64,000 bases of DNA, taken from NCBI GenBank assembly GCA_021234155.1, contig JAJEKV010000017.1, positions 425,467 through 489,466 on the forward strand, written 5' to 3'. This DNA comes from Isoetes taiwanensis (Eukaryota > Streptophyta > Lycopodiopsida > Isoetales > Isoetaceae). Every line of letters starts with the position of its first letter. The stretch's first letter is position 1. Under the pieces are notes generated by a model, which was given only the letters and a program-made list of their open reading frames with translations, ran no database searches and was not told where the DNA came from. The translations under genes and the position numbers were made by a program. Shown here in pieces: positions 24,331-36,915 of the stretch.

Positions 24331-24560
24331 AAATGGGGAATAATTTGTAGGCTTTGTGGCCATACAAAGTCAAAAAATAGAATGTATAACATGCATAGTC
24401 CAAGTACTAATAATGCAATAACCACATAGATTAAAGCAAGTAAATTAAAGAAGTTTTAAAAAATTAAAAAGTATCTTTAGTATTATCATTATAGCTGGGC
24501 AGAAAAACCATAGAACAGTAAAAGGAAAACTTGGTGTAGCCACACCAGATTATAACAGTT

Positions 24561-26147
24561 TTAAGCAAATTTAACTTTCAGTTTAGCACCGACTATTTGG
24601 GCATTAGAAGATCCATCCTTTGGTATGTTAAGCACATTATCATCAAGCCTTGTAATAATGGGATAACTGTCAATTGCACTCTTCATGAGTTTAGGTGGTC
24701 TCAAAATACCACTAGGAGGTGCATTTGCTGCCTGAAATCTTTTCCTTGGTGCAGTAGCCATACCAAGGCTATAATTGTCATGCAAATGATCTTTAAGGAA
24801 GTCCATGGACTTAAGAGTCTTTTCAATGATGTCCACGATCTTGGAGTTGCCAAACTTTTCCTTCAGATTGCAATTAGGGTTAGCTGCAAGTTTATGGGTC
24901 ATTTCAAACATGAGATCTCTCACTGTAAGATAGCCAACATAGGATAAGACCACTCCCCTAATTGGTTCCGTAGAGAGATATGAAGATAACAGAGCATATC
25001 TTTTCTGAATAGGCTCATTGGGCCAAATAACTTCCAGATGGTTCATCATGAACCAGATCAGATGGTCGAACCACACAATATTATCAGGGCATTTATCCTC
25101 AGTAACATTATCACAGTTGCACTTGATGAAAGGGCAGTAAGTTCTCCAAATTCTCTTAAGATAAAAGTCAAATCTCCTTTCCGAGGTTTTTGCCATGTGC
25201 CCTTTTTGTCCAATATAGGCAGCTGATCCTAGAGTGCAAGTCCTTTCCAGAAACTGAAAGTAGTTGAATGGTAAAACAGGAACAATTCTCCTAATATGTT
25301 TGGTAAATGATAAGGCATCAGATTTAGCTTTCCTCACCTCAGTATCAGATAAATTTGCCAGCTTGATCCAAGAATCCAAGCTAATAGGGGCAATAACACC
25401 CAAATTGTTACTCTTCCAAAGAGCATGCTGGAACTGCTCACCATGAATTTCTATGTTCCTGCTAGACATAATAGGAAAAGCTCCACAATTGAAAAGATTT
25501 AACTCCACAATGTTATATGCCTTCAAATCAGCCTTTATAGTCTCTATTTCATTCATTTCTGCAGTCTCAAGAGCAGGCTCATCAGCTGTGGGCAGCTCCA
25601 CAACTTCATTCAATAGGCTGACATCAAATAAGGCATTAGTAAGTACTGGCTTGGGAGACAGTGGCTTAGGTTTTTTCATCTTCATATTGACAGGTGGGAA
25701 TGAAAGTTTTTTGAGCTCATTGGTAGTCTCCAGCATGGTAAGTCCCTTGACAAATAATAGCAGGTCACTAAGATCTTTCTGATCAGCTTGAATGTGGGCT
25801 CCAGGAAGCATGTTGTACGCATTGTCAATCAACATTTTGCAGATAGAAAGATCATATTTGACTTCATTGATAAGAGCAACCAGCTCAAGCATATTGTTGA
25901 ACCCAAAAAACAGGATAACCGAAATTTCCCCTTCAACCAAAGCTTTCTCCTTCTCAATAAAAAGTTTATGAATCTCAGGTTTAAAGCAGCAAGAGAGAAT
26001 AGTCTGCACTGCCTTATTGGGTGCCATAATGCTAGCAGAAGCATATCCAAGAAGGAGGGTATCAGAATACCAACCAGGTCTGGAATCATCAACAATATGA
26101 TTTTTGACTTGATGAGTAACCAAGGATCTAGTGATAGGACCACAATC
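24561..26147 (-). CDS. Orphan ORF of retroelement 2, about 528 residues
   Basis: This intact frame follows an acceptor tcttttag|GATTGTGG at 26147; with no ATG near the exon start it probably continues a spliced upstream exon. It shares ordered blocks with the element 1 ORF: NKAVQTILSCC, FNCGAFPIMSSRNIEIHGEQF, HALWKSNNLGVIAPI, GQKGHMAKTSERRFDFYLKR, WRTYCPFIKCNC then CPDNIVWFDH, WFMMNHLE, SYVGYLTV, and a GNSKIVDIIEKT segment. The conserved Cys residues suggest metal binding. A basic, proline-containing tail follows. No database family is recognised. Conservation of an intact frame between two diverged elements argues for selection on the protein. Confidence 0.75.
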   Translation of the reverse strand, partial: DCGPITRSLVTHQVKNHIVDDSRPGWYSDTLLLGYASASIMAPNKAVQTILSCCFKPEIHKLFIEKEKALVEGEISVILFFGFNNMLELVALINEVKYDLSICKMLIDNAYNMLPGAHIQADQKDLSDLLLFVKGLTMLETTNELKKLSFPPVNMKMKKPKPLSPKPVLTNALFDVSLLNEVVELPTADEPALETAEMNEIETIKADLKAYNIVELNLFNCGAFPIMSSRNIEIHGEQFQHALWKSNNLGVIAPISLDSWIKLANLSDTEVRKAKSDALSFTKHIRRIVPVLPFNYFQFLERTCTLGSAAYIGQKGHMAKTSERRFDFYLKRIWRTYCPFIKCNCDNVTEDKCPDNIVWFDHLIWFMMNHLEVIWPNEPIQKRYALLSSYLSTEPIRGVVLSYVGYLTVRDLMFEMTHKLAANPNCNLKEKFGNSKIVDIIEKTLKSMDFLKDHLHDNYSLGMATAPRKRFQAANAPPSGILRPPKLMKSAIDSYPIITRLDDNVLNIPKDGSSNAQIVGAKLKVKFA

Positions 26148-28401
26148 CTAAAAGAAACACCATATTCACAAGTAAGTATGTGTAACAACAAATGTCACAA
26201 AGGAATTTTATGGAAAAGTATGAGGAAGGTTTCCAAGGTCCACACTAGTAAAACTAGTGAACTGAAATGGGGTATATATAGACTAGCCAAAACTAAAACC
26301 TAGCTTAGCCATCCAACCAGCCTTGGGCAATACCAAGAACTGATGGACTTATCAGTCCTTTTGGCTTGAATCAAGCCAAAAGGGAACCTTGGAAACCAAA
26401 TTATTTTAAAGATCAAATAAGCTTGAACCATGCATTAAAATGCTGGGTTCAGATATTTAAGAAAATATGGTAAAAAAACCTTGCTAAGAGATTATGCTGA
26501 ATAAAGTTCATTAATGGCATGTGTTATGCTGGATTATATCACCCAATAGATACCATAAAGGATTATGCTACTTCAAAAGAAAGACTACAAAACAACAACT
26601 AGAGGTAAAGGGTAAAACTCAAAGATATATTGATGACATCAACATGATGTAGAATAGATATTACATCAGAAAATGCAATGATGACTATAATATGCTACAA
26701 GATAATACAACTGTTACTGTTTCAAATGTATTACAAAAAGCATCAATGGTAACAGCCATATGACATCCAAATGCACAATAAATTTCTAAAATGTTCAGAA
26801 ATAACTTGCATTAATTGTACCATATAACAAGTGTTGTCCTTCCCGTAGATTAAGTCCAAAGGCCCGAAAATCCATACCACGGATGTAAAAACAATGAATT
26901 TATTTGAAGAGAAATCCAATATAATTCTTCCAACCAGCATTTTCCAACCATACAAGATATGGGAAAAGGAAGTTCGGTTACCTGTAGCACAAATAGCAAT
27001 AGTTAGCCTTAAGAGGGTAAAAACTGCTAGTGCTAACAGGTAAGCAATGAACTATCCTTGGCTTATAAGCCCTTCACCCACAATTTAAAAGACAAATAGC
27101 ATAAACCACAAGACGAAAAAAACTGAAAAGAATAAGCATCTGATTTGGTAGTATATTCGGGGATAAGACATATCCGTACCAAACATATTTGAGAATGCTT
27201 AATAGTAGATCGAGTTCTTGAAGTTACATAGCGGGGAATGATTACCTCAAAGATACCATAATAAGAACAAAGGGTGTAATCCAATATGAGGCTAGGGTTA
27301 TATTATTCTATAGCCAAACTGTATATGCAGCAGCAGCAGCAAGCTTGTACCCTATGGGAAATGGCCAAAGATCCTTCAGATACCATTAGTGTTGCAGCCA
27401 AAAGCAGAGAGCCAGCAGAAGAAAATCCTGAACAAAGAGTAGGCATTTGATCATAAAACATTGGGCCATCCTATAGTATACTTATATTATAGAATATGAG
27501 CATAGCCATATCCAATAGCATAGCTTTATTAATGGTAAAGGGTGCGAAAACAGCCCACACAAAGAAAAGGATAGCAACACAACATAATAATGGGAACATG
27601 AGGCAATTAAACTGCATGAACATATATGCACCCGAACCACAGCAGAGCAAAACATGCGTGTTAAGCCACATGGCTAAAACCCAAATCATTAATAGTAGAA
27701 TGCCATAAACCAGTCACACCAGAAATCAAACAAGCTGGACCAGCTTACTCTAAGCTAACATATATGATCAATTAATAGGAGAGATACAAGCCAAATACAT
27801 TATTAGTCATATGCACTACACCATGGTTTACGGTAGTAAAATTATACAGGAATAACTGCTTATATTCACTAAGATATGATAAAAGGACCAGCAGAGGCTT
27901 TAAAGAAAAAATAAAAGAAGTTCATTGGAGAAGAACATATCCAGGACTAAAATACTAGATTAGATGTAATCACAGTCATAATAATCTAAGATAGATGTTA
28001 TCACAGTCAAGCATGCAGATCCAGAATTAGACACGCAAATCCCGATTATTCTAAGCCATAGTGACTAAACATCCTGTTAGAAAGTACAAACTAGATCATG
28101 GCATATCATAAATGCGGTATATCAGCCAGCATGCCATTTCATAAACAAATTATAAGAAGACGTTGGAGAATGTGCAACAAATGCCCTACAAATCAGAGTA
28201 TAGTTATCAGATTAGGATCATATTTCTACATCTAAGCACGCACTGCAATAGAAGGTAAGCAAATGGCAGCAATTAATACTCTGACCTGAGATACAGAAGT
28301 GTAGATTAAAAGGCTGCAATAGAAAAACATAAGGAGAGAATTGTACACTTATATCTAAATACTCCACTAAAGGAACGAAAAAAAATTAATTAATCAAACC
28401 T

Positions 28402-28716
28402 GATTGGGTCAGATCTCCTCATCGATTTTTCTTCATTAGATATATCCTCAATAGACGGGGGCACATGGATAATGTTGGAAGGCTCAACATCTTTGCCAAC
28501 ATTGCTCTGACTTTGAATCCGTGATGCCATAAATTTCTTGATGCCACTATCTCCGGTATCTCTGTTGGGATCAATCCCATTAATCCTGCATAATTCTAGC
28601 AATTGTGCCTTGGTAGGTCGCACACTTTGGGATGCTCAATCCCTCTTCTCCTAAGAATTTCTATAAGCTTATGTCCGTGTGCCCTTTGTTTTGAAGCCCT
28701 CTCAAGCGTCCGACCA
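28402..28716 (-). pseudogene. Frame-damaged copy of the SAP-like exon in the right repeat
   Basis: This is the counterpart of 20407-20724. The segment PTKAQLLELCRINGI is still readable, but the start (gacaggggc to gacgggggc type changes, tgtctggtgtgcc to tgtccgtgtgcc) and the acidic tail are altered at CAG/CTG sites. As this copy lies at the 5' end of the element, it should be the one translated. The damage is therefore either real inactivation or assembly error. Confidence 0.55.
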
Positions 28717-30051
28717 TGCTAATCTGAAAAAATGCAGACATTCAAACACTCGGCATGCCTTATCCTTTCGGCCAGTGATTAAGCTAAGCTAATATCATGT
28801 TTGCCATTATTAAATATGTATAAAGCTAGTTGATTAAGATGTATATTCAACAAATACAAAGATCGAAATAACAAGCACCGAGAAAACCGAGAAAAAGCCA
28901 TTATGAAATTCCAATTAAGGGTAAGACGATACGGGTCTTTGAGGCGCCCATCATTCCGCTATCCACTATCGAGGTCGAGGTCGTGTCGTAAGGAAAGTTA
29001 GGGTTCACGACCATTCGCCAAATATCCAGGTGCCCTAATATTTTAGTAATATATCCCGCCATATTGTTAAGAAGATAATCACTTATTGCTAAGTTATATT
29101 AAAAAATTGAACTTAGGTCCAACAAAATTTGCTTAGCCAAATTTGGATATGTCAATAGGGCATGCCTTATGAGGGGTGTATTTTACCCATATATGCGTGT
29201 TAGCTTCAACAACTATTCATTTTAAGCCCAACAATAAGGCACTTCACCTAACCATCAAGTCAAGCACATACAGGAGGAACAACTTCCCCATTTATACCTA
29301 ATGGAACAAACGATAGTTAACAAAATGTAAACCAAAATGTCAACCAATATCCATAAGTGTCAATGAACATATTAAAAACAGAATTCCATAGCCTTGACAT
29401 CATACAATAAATTTAATGTCTCTCGATGCCTAGTATGTCACTTTGTCATTAAAAATTCAATGCAAGAATGCATCAATACTATGCATCATTAATGTTATAC
29501 CACAAACAAGTAATAAAGCAATTAGGTTGAATAAAGTCAATGGTGTGACCATACCAATATACATTTGGGCAAATCACATTAACCACACATGATCTTTGGA
29601 TATTTAGTGGCTAGGTAGAGACAATAACAAGCACAAAAGACCACTATGGATAGGAGCAAAACCGGACATGAATAAGCATAGGCATCGGTGATAAGTTAGC
29701 TAGACTATTTCCAAGTTTACATTTATGCGATTATAAGAATTTAGGACCGAGGGGGATCAAAATGCCTATAGAGATGCTTTGTCAAATACACAACATAGAG
29801 ATCATATTGTCGACAAATATAGCATAATCAAAGGTAATCAATACAAGGTTATTACAGTTCAGGGGATAGGATCATGCCAATTTCCAAAGTACCAAAATAG
29901 CTATAAGATTAACATAAGGGGATCGGGGTGAGAATCAAATGGTTTAGGTAGTGGCAGAAACCTGGAAGAGCCAGAACAATTTATAAACACAAAGGAAACA
30001 AAAGAATTGTACTAAAAGGAACAAGGAGCTGCACTAAAGAGCAGCCAATGC

Positions 30052-30177
<126 letters not shown>

Positions 30178-30337
30178 AGTGGTTGTACTATGAAGGACCG
30201 CATGAAGTCGACCCGGCATGAAGTGTTATATCGAAGTGTGTGTAGTCCATATAGTATCTAGTCTGAAATTCAAAAATTAAGATATGAAGTCCTAAAGTTG
30301 AGACTAGCTAGGAAATGTAACGTTTGGGACTAAATTC

Positions 30338-30600
30338 TTTAAAACTCCCCCATCCCGATAGATTCACTAAGATTCCATGAAGATTCCTTTAGATTCCTAG
30401 GATTTTGCAAAGATTCCCCTAGAATCTCTAATATTCTCCGGGGATTCGCGTGATTTTTCTTAAGATTCCCCTAGTTCTATAAGGGTTTCCCGTGATTATA
30501 ATAAGATTTCCCCAGATTCTCAAAGATTACCCCAAGAGTATAATAAGATTCCCTTAGATTCTTAAAGATTATCCCAAGATTCCGCTAGATTATCGGTGGT
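30338..30600. repeat. Degenerate AGATTCC repeats, right array
   Basis: About fifteen loose copies of (A)AGATTCC(C/T)(C/T)(T/A)A occur with variable spacing. The reverse complement (GGAATCTT) matches the left array at 8280-8396, so the two are inverted with respect to each other. Confidence 0.6.
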
Positions 30601-33200
30601 ACCCATTCCCCCCTTTCTTTTGGGTAAAATGATAGACAGATGTTGTAGCATTCACATCCCTAGCCAAAGTCCAAAGATCAAACTATCTAATTTTTAAATG
30701 TACAAAGTCATGCCACAACAACACATTTACTAAATAGATGTTGAAAATGCACCATTCTATTTTCACGTATAGAGGTTGCATGAATTGTTACAAAACGGGG
30801 AAGTTAGAAGAACATCATATATGTTGCAACATATATGTTATACTAAAGAATGAGGCAATAATAGAAAAGGACATTTATGCCCATGGATAGGATATTATGT
30901 CAACTTTTGTGAAAATGTACAACTTTTAGGCCGATTGAATCCCTAACCTAACATTCAAACATTTTTACCAGCCGCCTATCGATTGAGCGAAATGTAGCAT
31001 CCAACTTAGGGACTACCAGATGGATTGCTAGAGTACACTCCAAAGAAAAATATCGATCCAACTTCTTTGTTAATCTTTTTATTTATCTTAGTTTACCAAA
31101 GGACAAAATTGGTCCCCTTAAAAAATATCCACGCTACCCTTATAAGTTAATCAATGAGCCACATTGGATCACATGCAAAGACACAAACTTTGCATTTTGA
31201 AGGCTTTATAATTGCAAATCCATACGAAAACACAAATGATCTTCAGTTGCGTATTTATACAGGATAAATCACCATGCAAGGTAAATATGCATTGAAATTG
31301 AAGACTATGTTATACAGAGGTATATAGACATAACCATTTACATTTGCACATTCCATTAATCTACCCATAACAAATGTGCTAAAAAATGGAGACGTTGGAT
31401 TGAATCATATCCATTTACATTTGCACATTCCATTATTCTACCCCACAGAATAAATTTGCACATTCCATTAATCTAGCCCACGATACATTCCATCTTATGA
31501 AGTTGATACTCAATGGATCCTATAGATTCCTATAAAAATAGTTTTGACATTGTCTCTCCATGTAAAATTGGAGTGTGTGTTTGTAATGTGCTTTAGATGT
31601 AAGATTGATCGTTCAAAGTATTTTAACGCTTCGTTTATATCCATATAGAAGTTTGGTGCATAAAAGTTGCCATGTTGAATCACGGTCATGACGAACACTC
31701 AAAGCAATCAAACAATGCATGACTTACAATACATGACATGCATGACTTACACGCATGACTTGCAATATGTGCGCATGGCAACGCGAGGACACTAATGGTC
31801 GGGCTAAAATTTGCAAGGGTTTTAGATAAGTGTGATATTATTTCGCACGTCGTTGCTCAAGGTAGAAGTGCGAGGATTTAATAAAAGCGTTATTTTTTGA
31901 GAAACATTGCTCAAGCTACATTTGTGAGGGTTGCAATGAATGTGCTGTTTTCGTCGAACATTGCTCTAGCAATCTTCGAGCACATGTTATATTAAGATAT
32001 TATACTTCAACATTGCATCAATATGGTAATATGCATTCTGCATGTATGCATCTGCATTTAGCTTCAATTGTTTTTTAAAAATATAATTTCTTCAAAATTG
32101 TATGTTAAAAAAGGGAATGGGAGCAGGCAAGGCATGGGAAAGATAAATTAACTGTCTATGTTGCATTTGCCTCAAAATGCTCCAAACGTAAGTCTTTGGA
32201 GATCAAAAACAAATTTGCTTTATTCTTTCGGCAATATTCTCGAAAGCGCGAATTACATTCTTTCTGTTATTTTTGCTAGCCAATTCTTTTTGTTAACGGT
32301 GAATTTACATTTGTTGCATCATGGTAATAGAATCTCTCTATTGAGGTGTTTCTAGAAATGGAAAGCATATCTTTTCGTGGTATTTCCTTTTTTTAGCTCA
32401 GCTGTATGTCAGCACTAGGCATAAATTTCTTTCACTCTTTGTGTTAGACAAAAAACTCTAAGCAATGCCCAAATTAATGCAATAGAAAAGATAAATGCCC
32501 AAATTTATGCAATATTCTAGAATATACAGAATATATCCTATATGATTATGCACGCTAGAAAAGAGCCAAAGCAAAACAAATGTAGGGCATGAAATTTTAG
32601 ACAATTCCATTTTCTATGGGCTTCCAGTAAAGAAGTGCAAGGGACATTATTTCTCCAAACTCTAGGATCCCGGAGTAGTGGCGTCGTCATGCAATGCTTA
32701 CTACTACTCATTCTTTTAGAGCATAGAAAATGTCTCCGTTTCCTTATGTTTCTCTGTTACTATAAAAGTTAAAAAATAGGAAAAGCAAAGGTTTTGTTCA
32801 GATTCTGTATCTTACAATCTTACACATGGAGACGTTAAAGGTGACTCATACCAAAATAAAGGGCATTGCCATTAGAAAAATTGAAAGCAGACATAGAACA
32901 TTCTAATGACCCATAACGAATCCACCATAACCGATATCTGGTGATGTTATTTTTAAAATCAGAACTCAATTCTAGCCTACCTTAGCACGATTCCTTTAAA
33001 ATTGTAACCAGACACTTGCCCTTCATCCATGGATCTGCCCGAGGATGAATCCCATGTTCAAGTCCTTTCAAATCAGCTCGACTCTGTTTATTTTCTTCGA
33101 AGGAAACATCGAACCGCTTCTTGGTATCTAGATTATATAGAAATCACCAAGTTAAAACAATTAGAGAAAAGGTTAAAAAAAGGTAATTAGAGAAACATAC
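30601..33200. other. Gap without a recognised gene
   Basis: AT-rich sequence with small local duplications, such as catttacatttgcacattccatta occurring twice near 31337 and 31410, and interspersed tgcatgacttaca words near 31710-31760. Open frames are short (62-residue minus frame at 31510-31698, 65-residue plus frame at 32158-32355) and unrecognised. Confidence 0.5.
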
Positions 33201-33207
33201 TTTTACG

Positions 33208-33545
33208 CTAGCTGGCGATCAAGTTGGCCATCGATGTGAATGACATCATGAGTCGTGGAATGCACATAGCAAGTGTATCCCATCTATCGAACGCCCGAAG
33301 TGGAAGGTTTTCCCATAGGTTTTCACCAACCTTGCCATCTCTACATGTTCTCGCAAATTTGGGAACTCTGGTATGAACAAAATGCCCCCCTTTACTTCAA
33401 ATTCATGAGAATGCCATAGCTGCTTCTCCTCTTCCGGTAGTCCCAAAACAATCTCGGAGATTATGTATAATTATCCCTCTTAAACCCCGTCATATATTAC
33501 ACATTGTCTAACCTCCACATTGGTGTCCACAATAATGATGAGCTC
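33208..33545 (-). pseudogene. Oil-body-associated protein (DUF1264) C-terminal part, frame-damaged
   Basis: Minus-strand translation gives VEVRQCVIYDG, then ISEIVLGLPEEEKQLWHSHEFEVK, NLREHVEMARLVKTYGKTFHF and, in the next frame, DRWDTLAMCIPRLMMSF to a stop at 33208. These match the VRQCVIYD, LP-EE-KLWHSH-EVK, YGKTxHxWQxDRGD and LPLGIPxLMMS order of plant OBAP1-type DUF1264 proteins, which coat seed or spore oil bodies. Two in-frame stops follow CVIYDG. A frame change falls exactly where the family has Trp-Gln (TGGCAG); here the bases read GGGCG. No upstream exons were found, so it is a fragment, a damaged copy or a badly assembled gene. Confidence 0.65.
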
Positions 33546-33549
33546 TAAG

Positions 33550-35330
33550 AACCGAAGCCTTTTAGCTCCATGAAGTTTCTCACGATCACATCATCACATC
33601 ATGCTGCATCTGCTAAGTGACCTCGTGGTAAGTGACTAATACTAATAGTAGAAAAATATTGAACTACAAATAGTATAGACATTCTTAGAAAAATTATCAC
33701 GATCATTCATAGGCATTCACGAGACCGGATATGATTCTACAGAGTCCCAAATTAAGAAGGGAAATTCAAAGTTATGAAATAACCTAGCAATTCATAATAC
33801 TGTTACCTTTCTCGCCTCCATTCAGATCACAATCTAGCCAAGATATGCAAAGAGAAAATGCTGGCAACATAATATCATTATTATCCAACATGCTTTTTCA
33901 CATGCCATCTTGAAGAATCGGTTTATGTCTTGGATCTCGGGCTCGCCTTTCCCGGATTAAATATATGCAAGAATTATGTTAAGATTTGCTAATCGCTTTA
34001 AATGTTTCAATGGGTGGCTCATGCCTATTGCGATGTGCATGCGACCTCCATAGCTCGGGAATGAATCAAGCAGTCACAAATTGGTCAAATGACCTTGTTA
34101 GTATAACGATCGCCAAATAGTACATCACGGGCAAATTTACTACAAATTTAGCTATAAACCGGATAACCGATTGACGGGTTTAAGGAGGAAATGAATATCC
34201 GACCTGAAATCAAAAGCATACGATACGCATGTGCCTTAATTTCTCTTCAGCAAGTAAATTCTCTCGTTGCGGATGCTCAATGTGGCTCTTCTCATCTTGT
34301 ATTTTTGTCTCAGCCAAATCTTCATTATTTTCCGGTTAAAACATTTAAAAGCGTAATATGACCCTTGCCCTTCATCCATGGATCCGCCCTTCATTATTTC
34401 AAAACTTGCTAAATCCAGGGCGCAACAACCTCCTTTCTTTCTCTATTTTCGCCTTCTCCATATTCTCCCCCTTCTTCCTCCTCCATTGCCATATTATCAG
34501 ACCTTCAAAGACAAATCAAACCTTTCATGGAACCATAACCATTTACACCCCATTTTTATTGACGACTTCTACTAATCCTTCTCGTATGATGGAGCCGCTG
34601 AACCATATCCCGGAGTAGAAAGAACTGCCCGGAGTGGTCGGATCAGGAGATACAAAAAGAATCAATTTTACCGGCTCTAACGCATAAGGAAAGAAGAAGT
34701 ATTTCTTGGAACAGAGGGAGCAAAACGGAGTGGAAGGGGTAGAAGGGGAAACGAATTTTTGCTTTCTTCTAAAGGATTTGCGGATGCTAACCGATTATAC
34801 CTTGAAGCAGCTCATAAATGGCGGATCATTGAAAACACTTCCGGCGCCCTAGCGGATTATAGGTAGTACTAGGCGGCTTGCGTCTGCCTGCTCAACCCCC
34901 CGCCTTCATAGCCGTAAGAAGACCGGATCAAATACTTATGTTCGGAAATGATTACGCGGGCATGTTTCGCGACACTAAGGGGTCATTATTTTTTTCTTCG
35001 CCACCTCAAACGCAAATCAAACGATACTATGCCACGCTACCCTATTGAGAGTAAAGGGAATTAAATAAATAAATGACACCTCAGCACACTTATTAATTAT
35101 TGTGCAATTTCAATGCACCTTCTTAAGCCTTAAAATCTACGGTGGAGATTTAGCCTGCCCTAATCAAACGGTCCAGGCATGTTGTGCATGCCCCCATGCA
35201 TGCACATGTATGCCCCCCATCAGATCTAAGGGCCATAAATGCGCCACCTCAAGAACGAACGGTCAAGATCGATATCTATATATAAAATGTTCACGATGCC
35301 CCAGCATGTGATATACGTTTATATATATTA
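33550..35330. other. Gap without a recognised gene
   Basis: Upstream exons of the DUF1264 gene were looked for on the minus strand and not found. A serine/proline-rich 86-residue plus frame at 34358-34618 and purine-rich sequence at 34610-34760 have no recognised family. Confidence 0.4.
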
Positions 35331-35333
35331 ATG

Positions 35334-35337
<4 letters not shown>

Positions 35338-35396
<59 letters not shown>
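35338..35396. repeat. (AT)n microsatellite
   Basis: An uninterrupted AT run immediately precedes the palindromic tandem array at 35404. Confidence 0.95.
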
Positions 35397-35399
<3 letters not shown>

Positions 35400-35403
35400 C
35401 TTT

Positions 35404-35639
35404 GGTATAAATTTATACCGAGAAAACTCTTGCGGTATAAATTTATACCGCTCGGGTCCTCTTGCGGTATAAATTTATACCGCTCGAGTCCTTTTGCTGT
35501 ATAAATTTATACCGCTCGAGTCCTCTTGTTGTATAAATCTATACCGCTCGAGTCCTCTTGCGGTATAAATTTATACCATGCGAACTCTCTAGCATACTAT
35601 GTCCACACATTACTATTTATTGAGGTATAAATTTATACC
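35404..35639. repeat. 32-bp tandem array built on the palindrome GGTATAAATTTATACC
   Basis: Copies of the 16-base perfect palindrome begin at 35404, 35434, 35466, 35498, 35530 and 35562, with a seventh at 35624. The spacing is 30-32 bases. The spacer CGCTCGAGTCCTCTTG holds a second palindrome, CTCGAG. Two copies carry a TG instead of GG start. A TATAAA-like core in each unit is notable, but promoter function is not shown. Confidence 0.9.
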
Positions 35640-35799
35640 ATCTTGAAATTTATTTGGAAGAAACTAAGGACTACAGAGACAAATAAATTATAAAGTCTAA
35701 AAAAGTCCAGATTGGATACATACGTCGTCATCGCGGTATACAGAAGTCTATAGCAAGCTGGAGGAGCAAATAAGAGCGTGTTCTCACCTTGCTTTCACT

Positions 35800-36110
35800 T
35801 CTCACCTTGTGTTCCGTGTTCTTTGCTAATTGATCTTGATCCTTGCTTCTTGCTCCTTCATCTTCGTGCTACTTCATGCTACTTGGACTTGCTGATCCTT
35901 GTTCCTTGCTACTTGATCTTCCTGGTCCTTGCTACTTGGTCTTCCTTGTTCCTTGATCTTCTTGCTCCTTGATCTTCCTTGTTCCTTGCTTCTTGCTACT
36001 TGATCTTGATCCTTGTTCCTTGCTACTTGGTCTTCTTCCTTGCTTCTTGCTCCTTGTTCCTTGCTCTGCTCCTTGTTCCTTGCTCCGTCGGTGATCCTTG
36101 TTTGCTTTTG
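35800..36110. repeat. CTTGCT/CTTGATCTTC minisatellite
   Basis: The sequence consists of degenerate words CCTTGCTACTTGATCTT, CCTTGTTCCTTG and similar. On the minus strand it reads as a low-complexity peptide rich in Lys, Glu, Gln, Arg and Ser; on the plus strand as Leu/Cys/Val/Ser. Open frames over it are repeat by-products. Confidence 0.75.
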
Positions 36111-36305
36111 CAAATGATTGGATCAATCCTCCTGGGCTACTCGGAAGGCCTACAAGCATGCCCGGGCATTCATTGTGGGTTTGGGCGAGATGAGCTATTT
36201 GACCATTTCTTGGAGTGGAGGTTGCATACAGTCCCACCAAGGAGCTTGCGGTGGAGTTGATCAACTTCATTCCGGGAGCGATTTGATTGTGGTCATGAGC
36301 CAGCG

Positions 36306-36584
36306 ATGGAAATTAATCCATCTGAATGTTATAGGAGACTTGCAATGAGGGGAATTCTTGAACCCCCTCCTTTTCTGGACGAGATGCTACAGCAATTGAG
36401 GCCTCTTCTTCGTGCTGGATATTTAGCACACTCTCTGGATCAATACATATCAGAGTTCATTCATGAAATTTGTAAGGGACAGATGTATGGCCTTATTAGG
36501 GCGTACTACAACGAGTACAACGATTTTGTGGAGTTGGGGCCGCTCTTCTTCCGTGAGTATCATCCGTGGAATTACTTTTTCTAA
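36306..36584 (+). CDS. Unrecognised 92-residue ORF
   Basis: The frame MEINPSECYRRLAMRGILEP ... DEMLQQLRPLLRAGYLAHSLDQ ... GPLFFREYHPWNYFF has normal amino-acid composition and sits just after the minisatellite. A neighbouring frame at 36118-36348 overlaps its start. No motif identifies it. It may be a fragment of a transposon gene, since palindromic repeats follow at 36.9 kb. Confidence 0.3.
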   Translation: MEINPSECYRRLAMRGILEPPPFLDEMLQQLRPLLRAGYLAHSLDQYISEFIHEICKGQMYGLIRAYYNEYNDFVELGPLFFREYHPWNYFF

Positions 36585-36915
36585 TGACTAGGTACCCCAT
36601 ATGGTGGGAAGAATCGTTTGGGATATCGTGAGCTCTGGTTTCCCTAACCCGGATCGTGGGTTAGACCTCACGGAGGAAGGGAAAAGGGAAGGGAAGGGGT
36701 TAGGAACACGGGGAAGATTACTAGGGACATACTGCCGTGGTCTCTAGTAACCTTTGCTATCTATCATAAATAATTCATATGATACCGTGTTAATATGTTC
36801 TCTAAATATTCTCTAATATGTTAATATGTTCTCTAATATGTTAATATTCTCTAGTTACTGGCCCATATTTCAAGCGACCGCAGAAGCCAATGTGCATAAA
36901 TTGACTCAGGTACAA

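Noticed and set aside
35874..36270. KEQGARSKEQ-type repeat peptides on the minus strand
   Set aside because: They come from the CTTGCT minisatellite; the opposite strand is also open, and no flanking coding sequence supports a gene.
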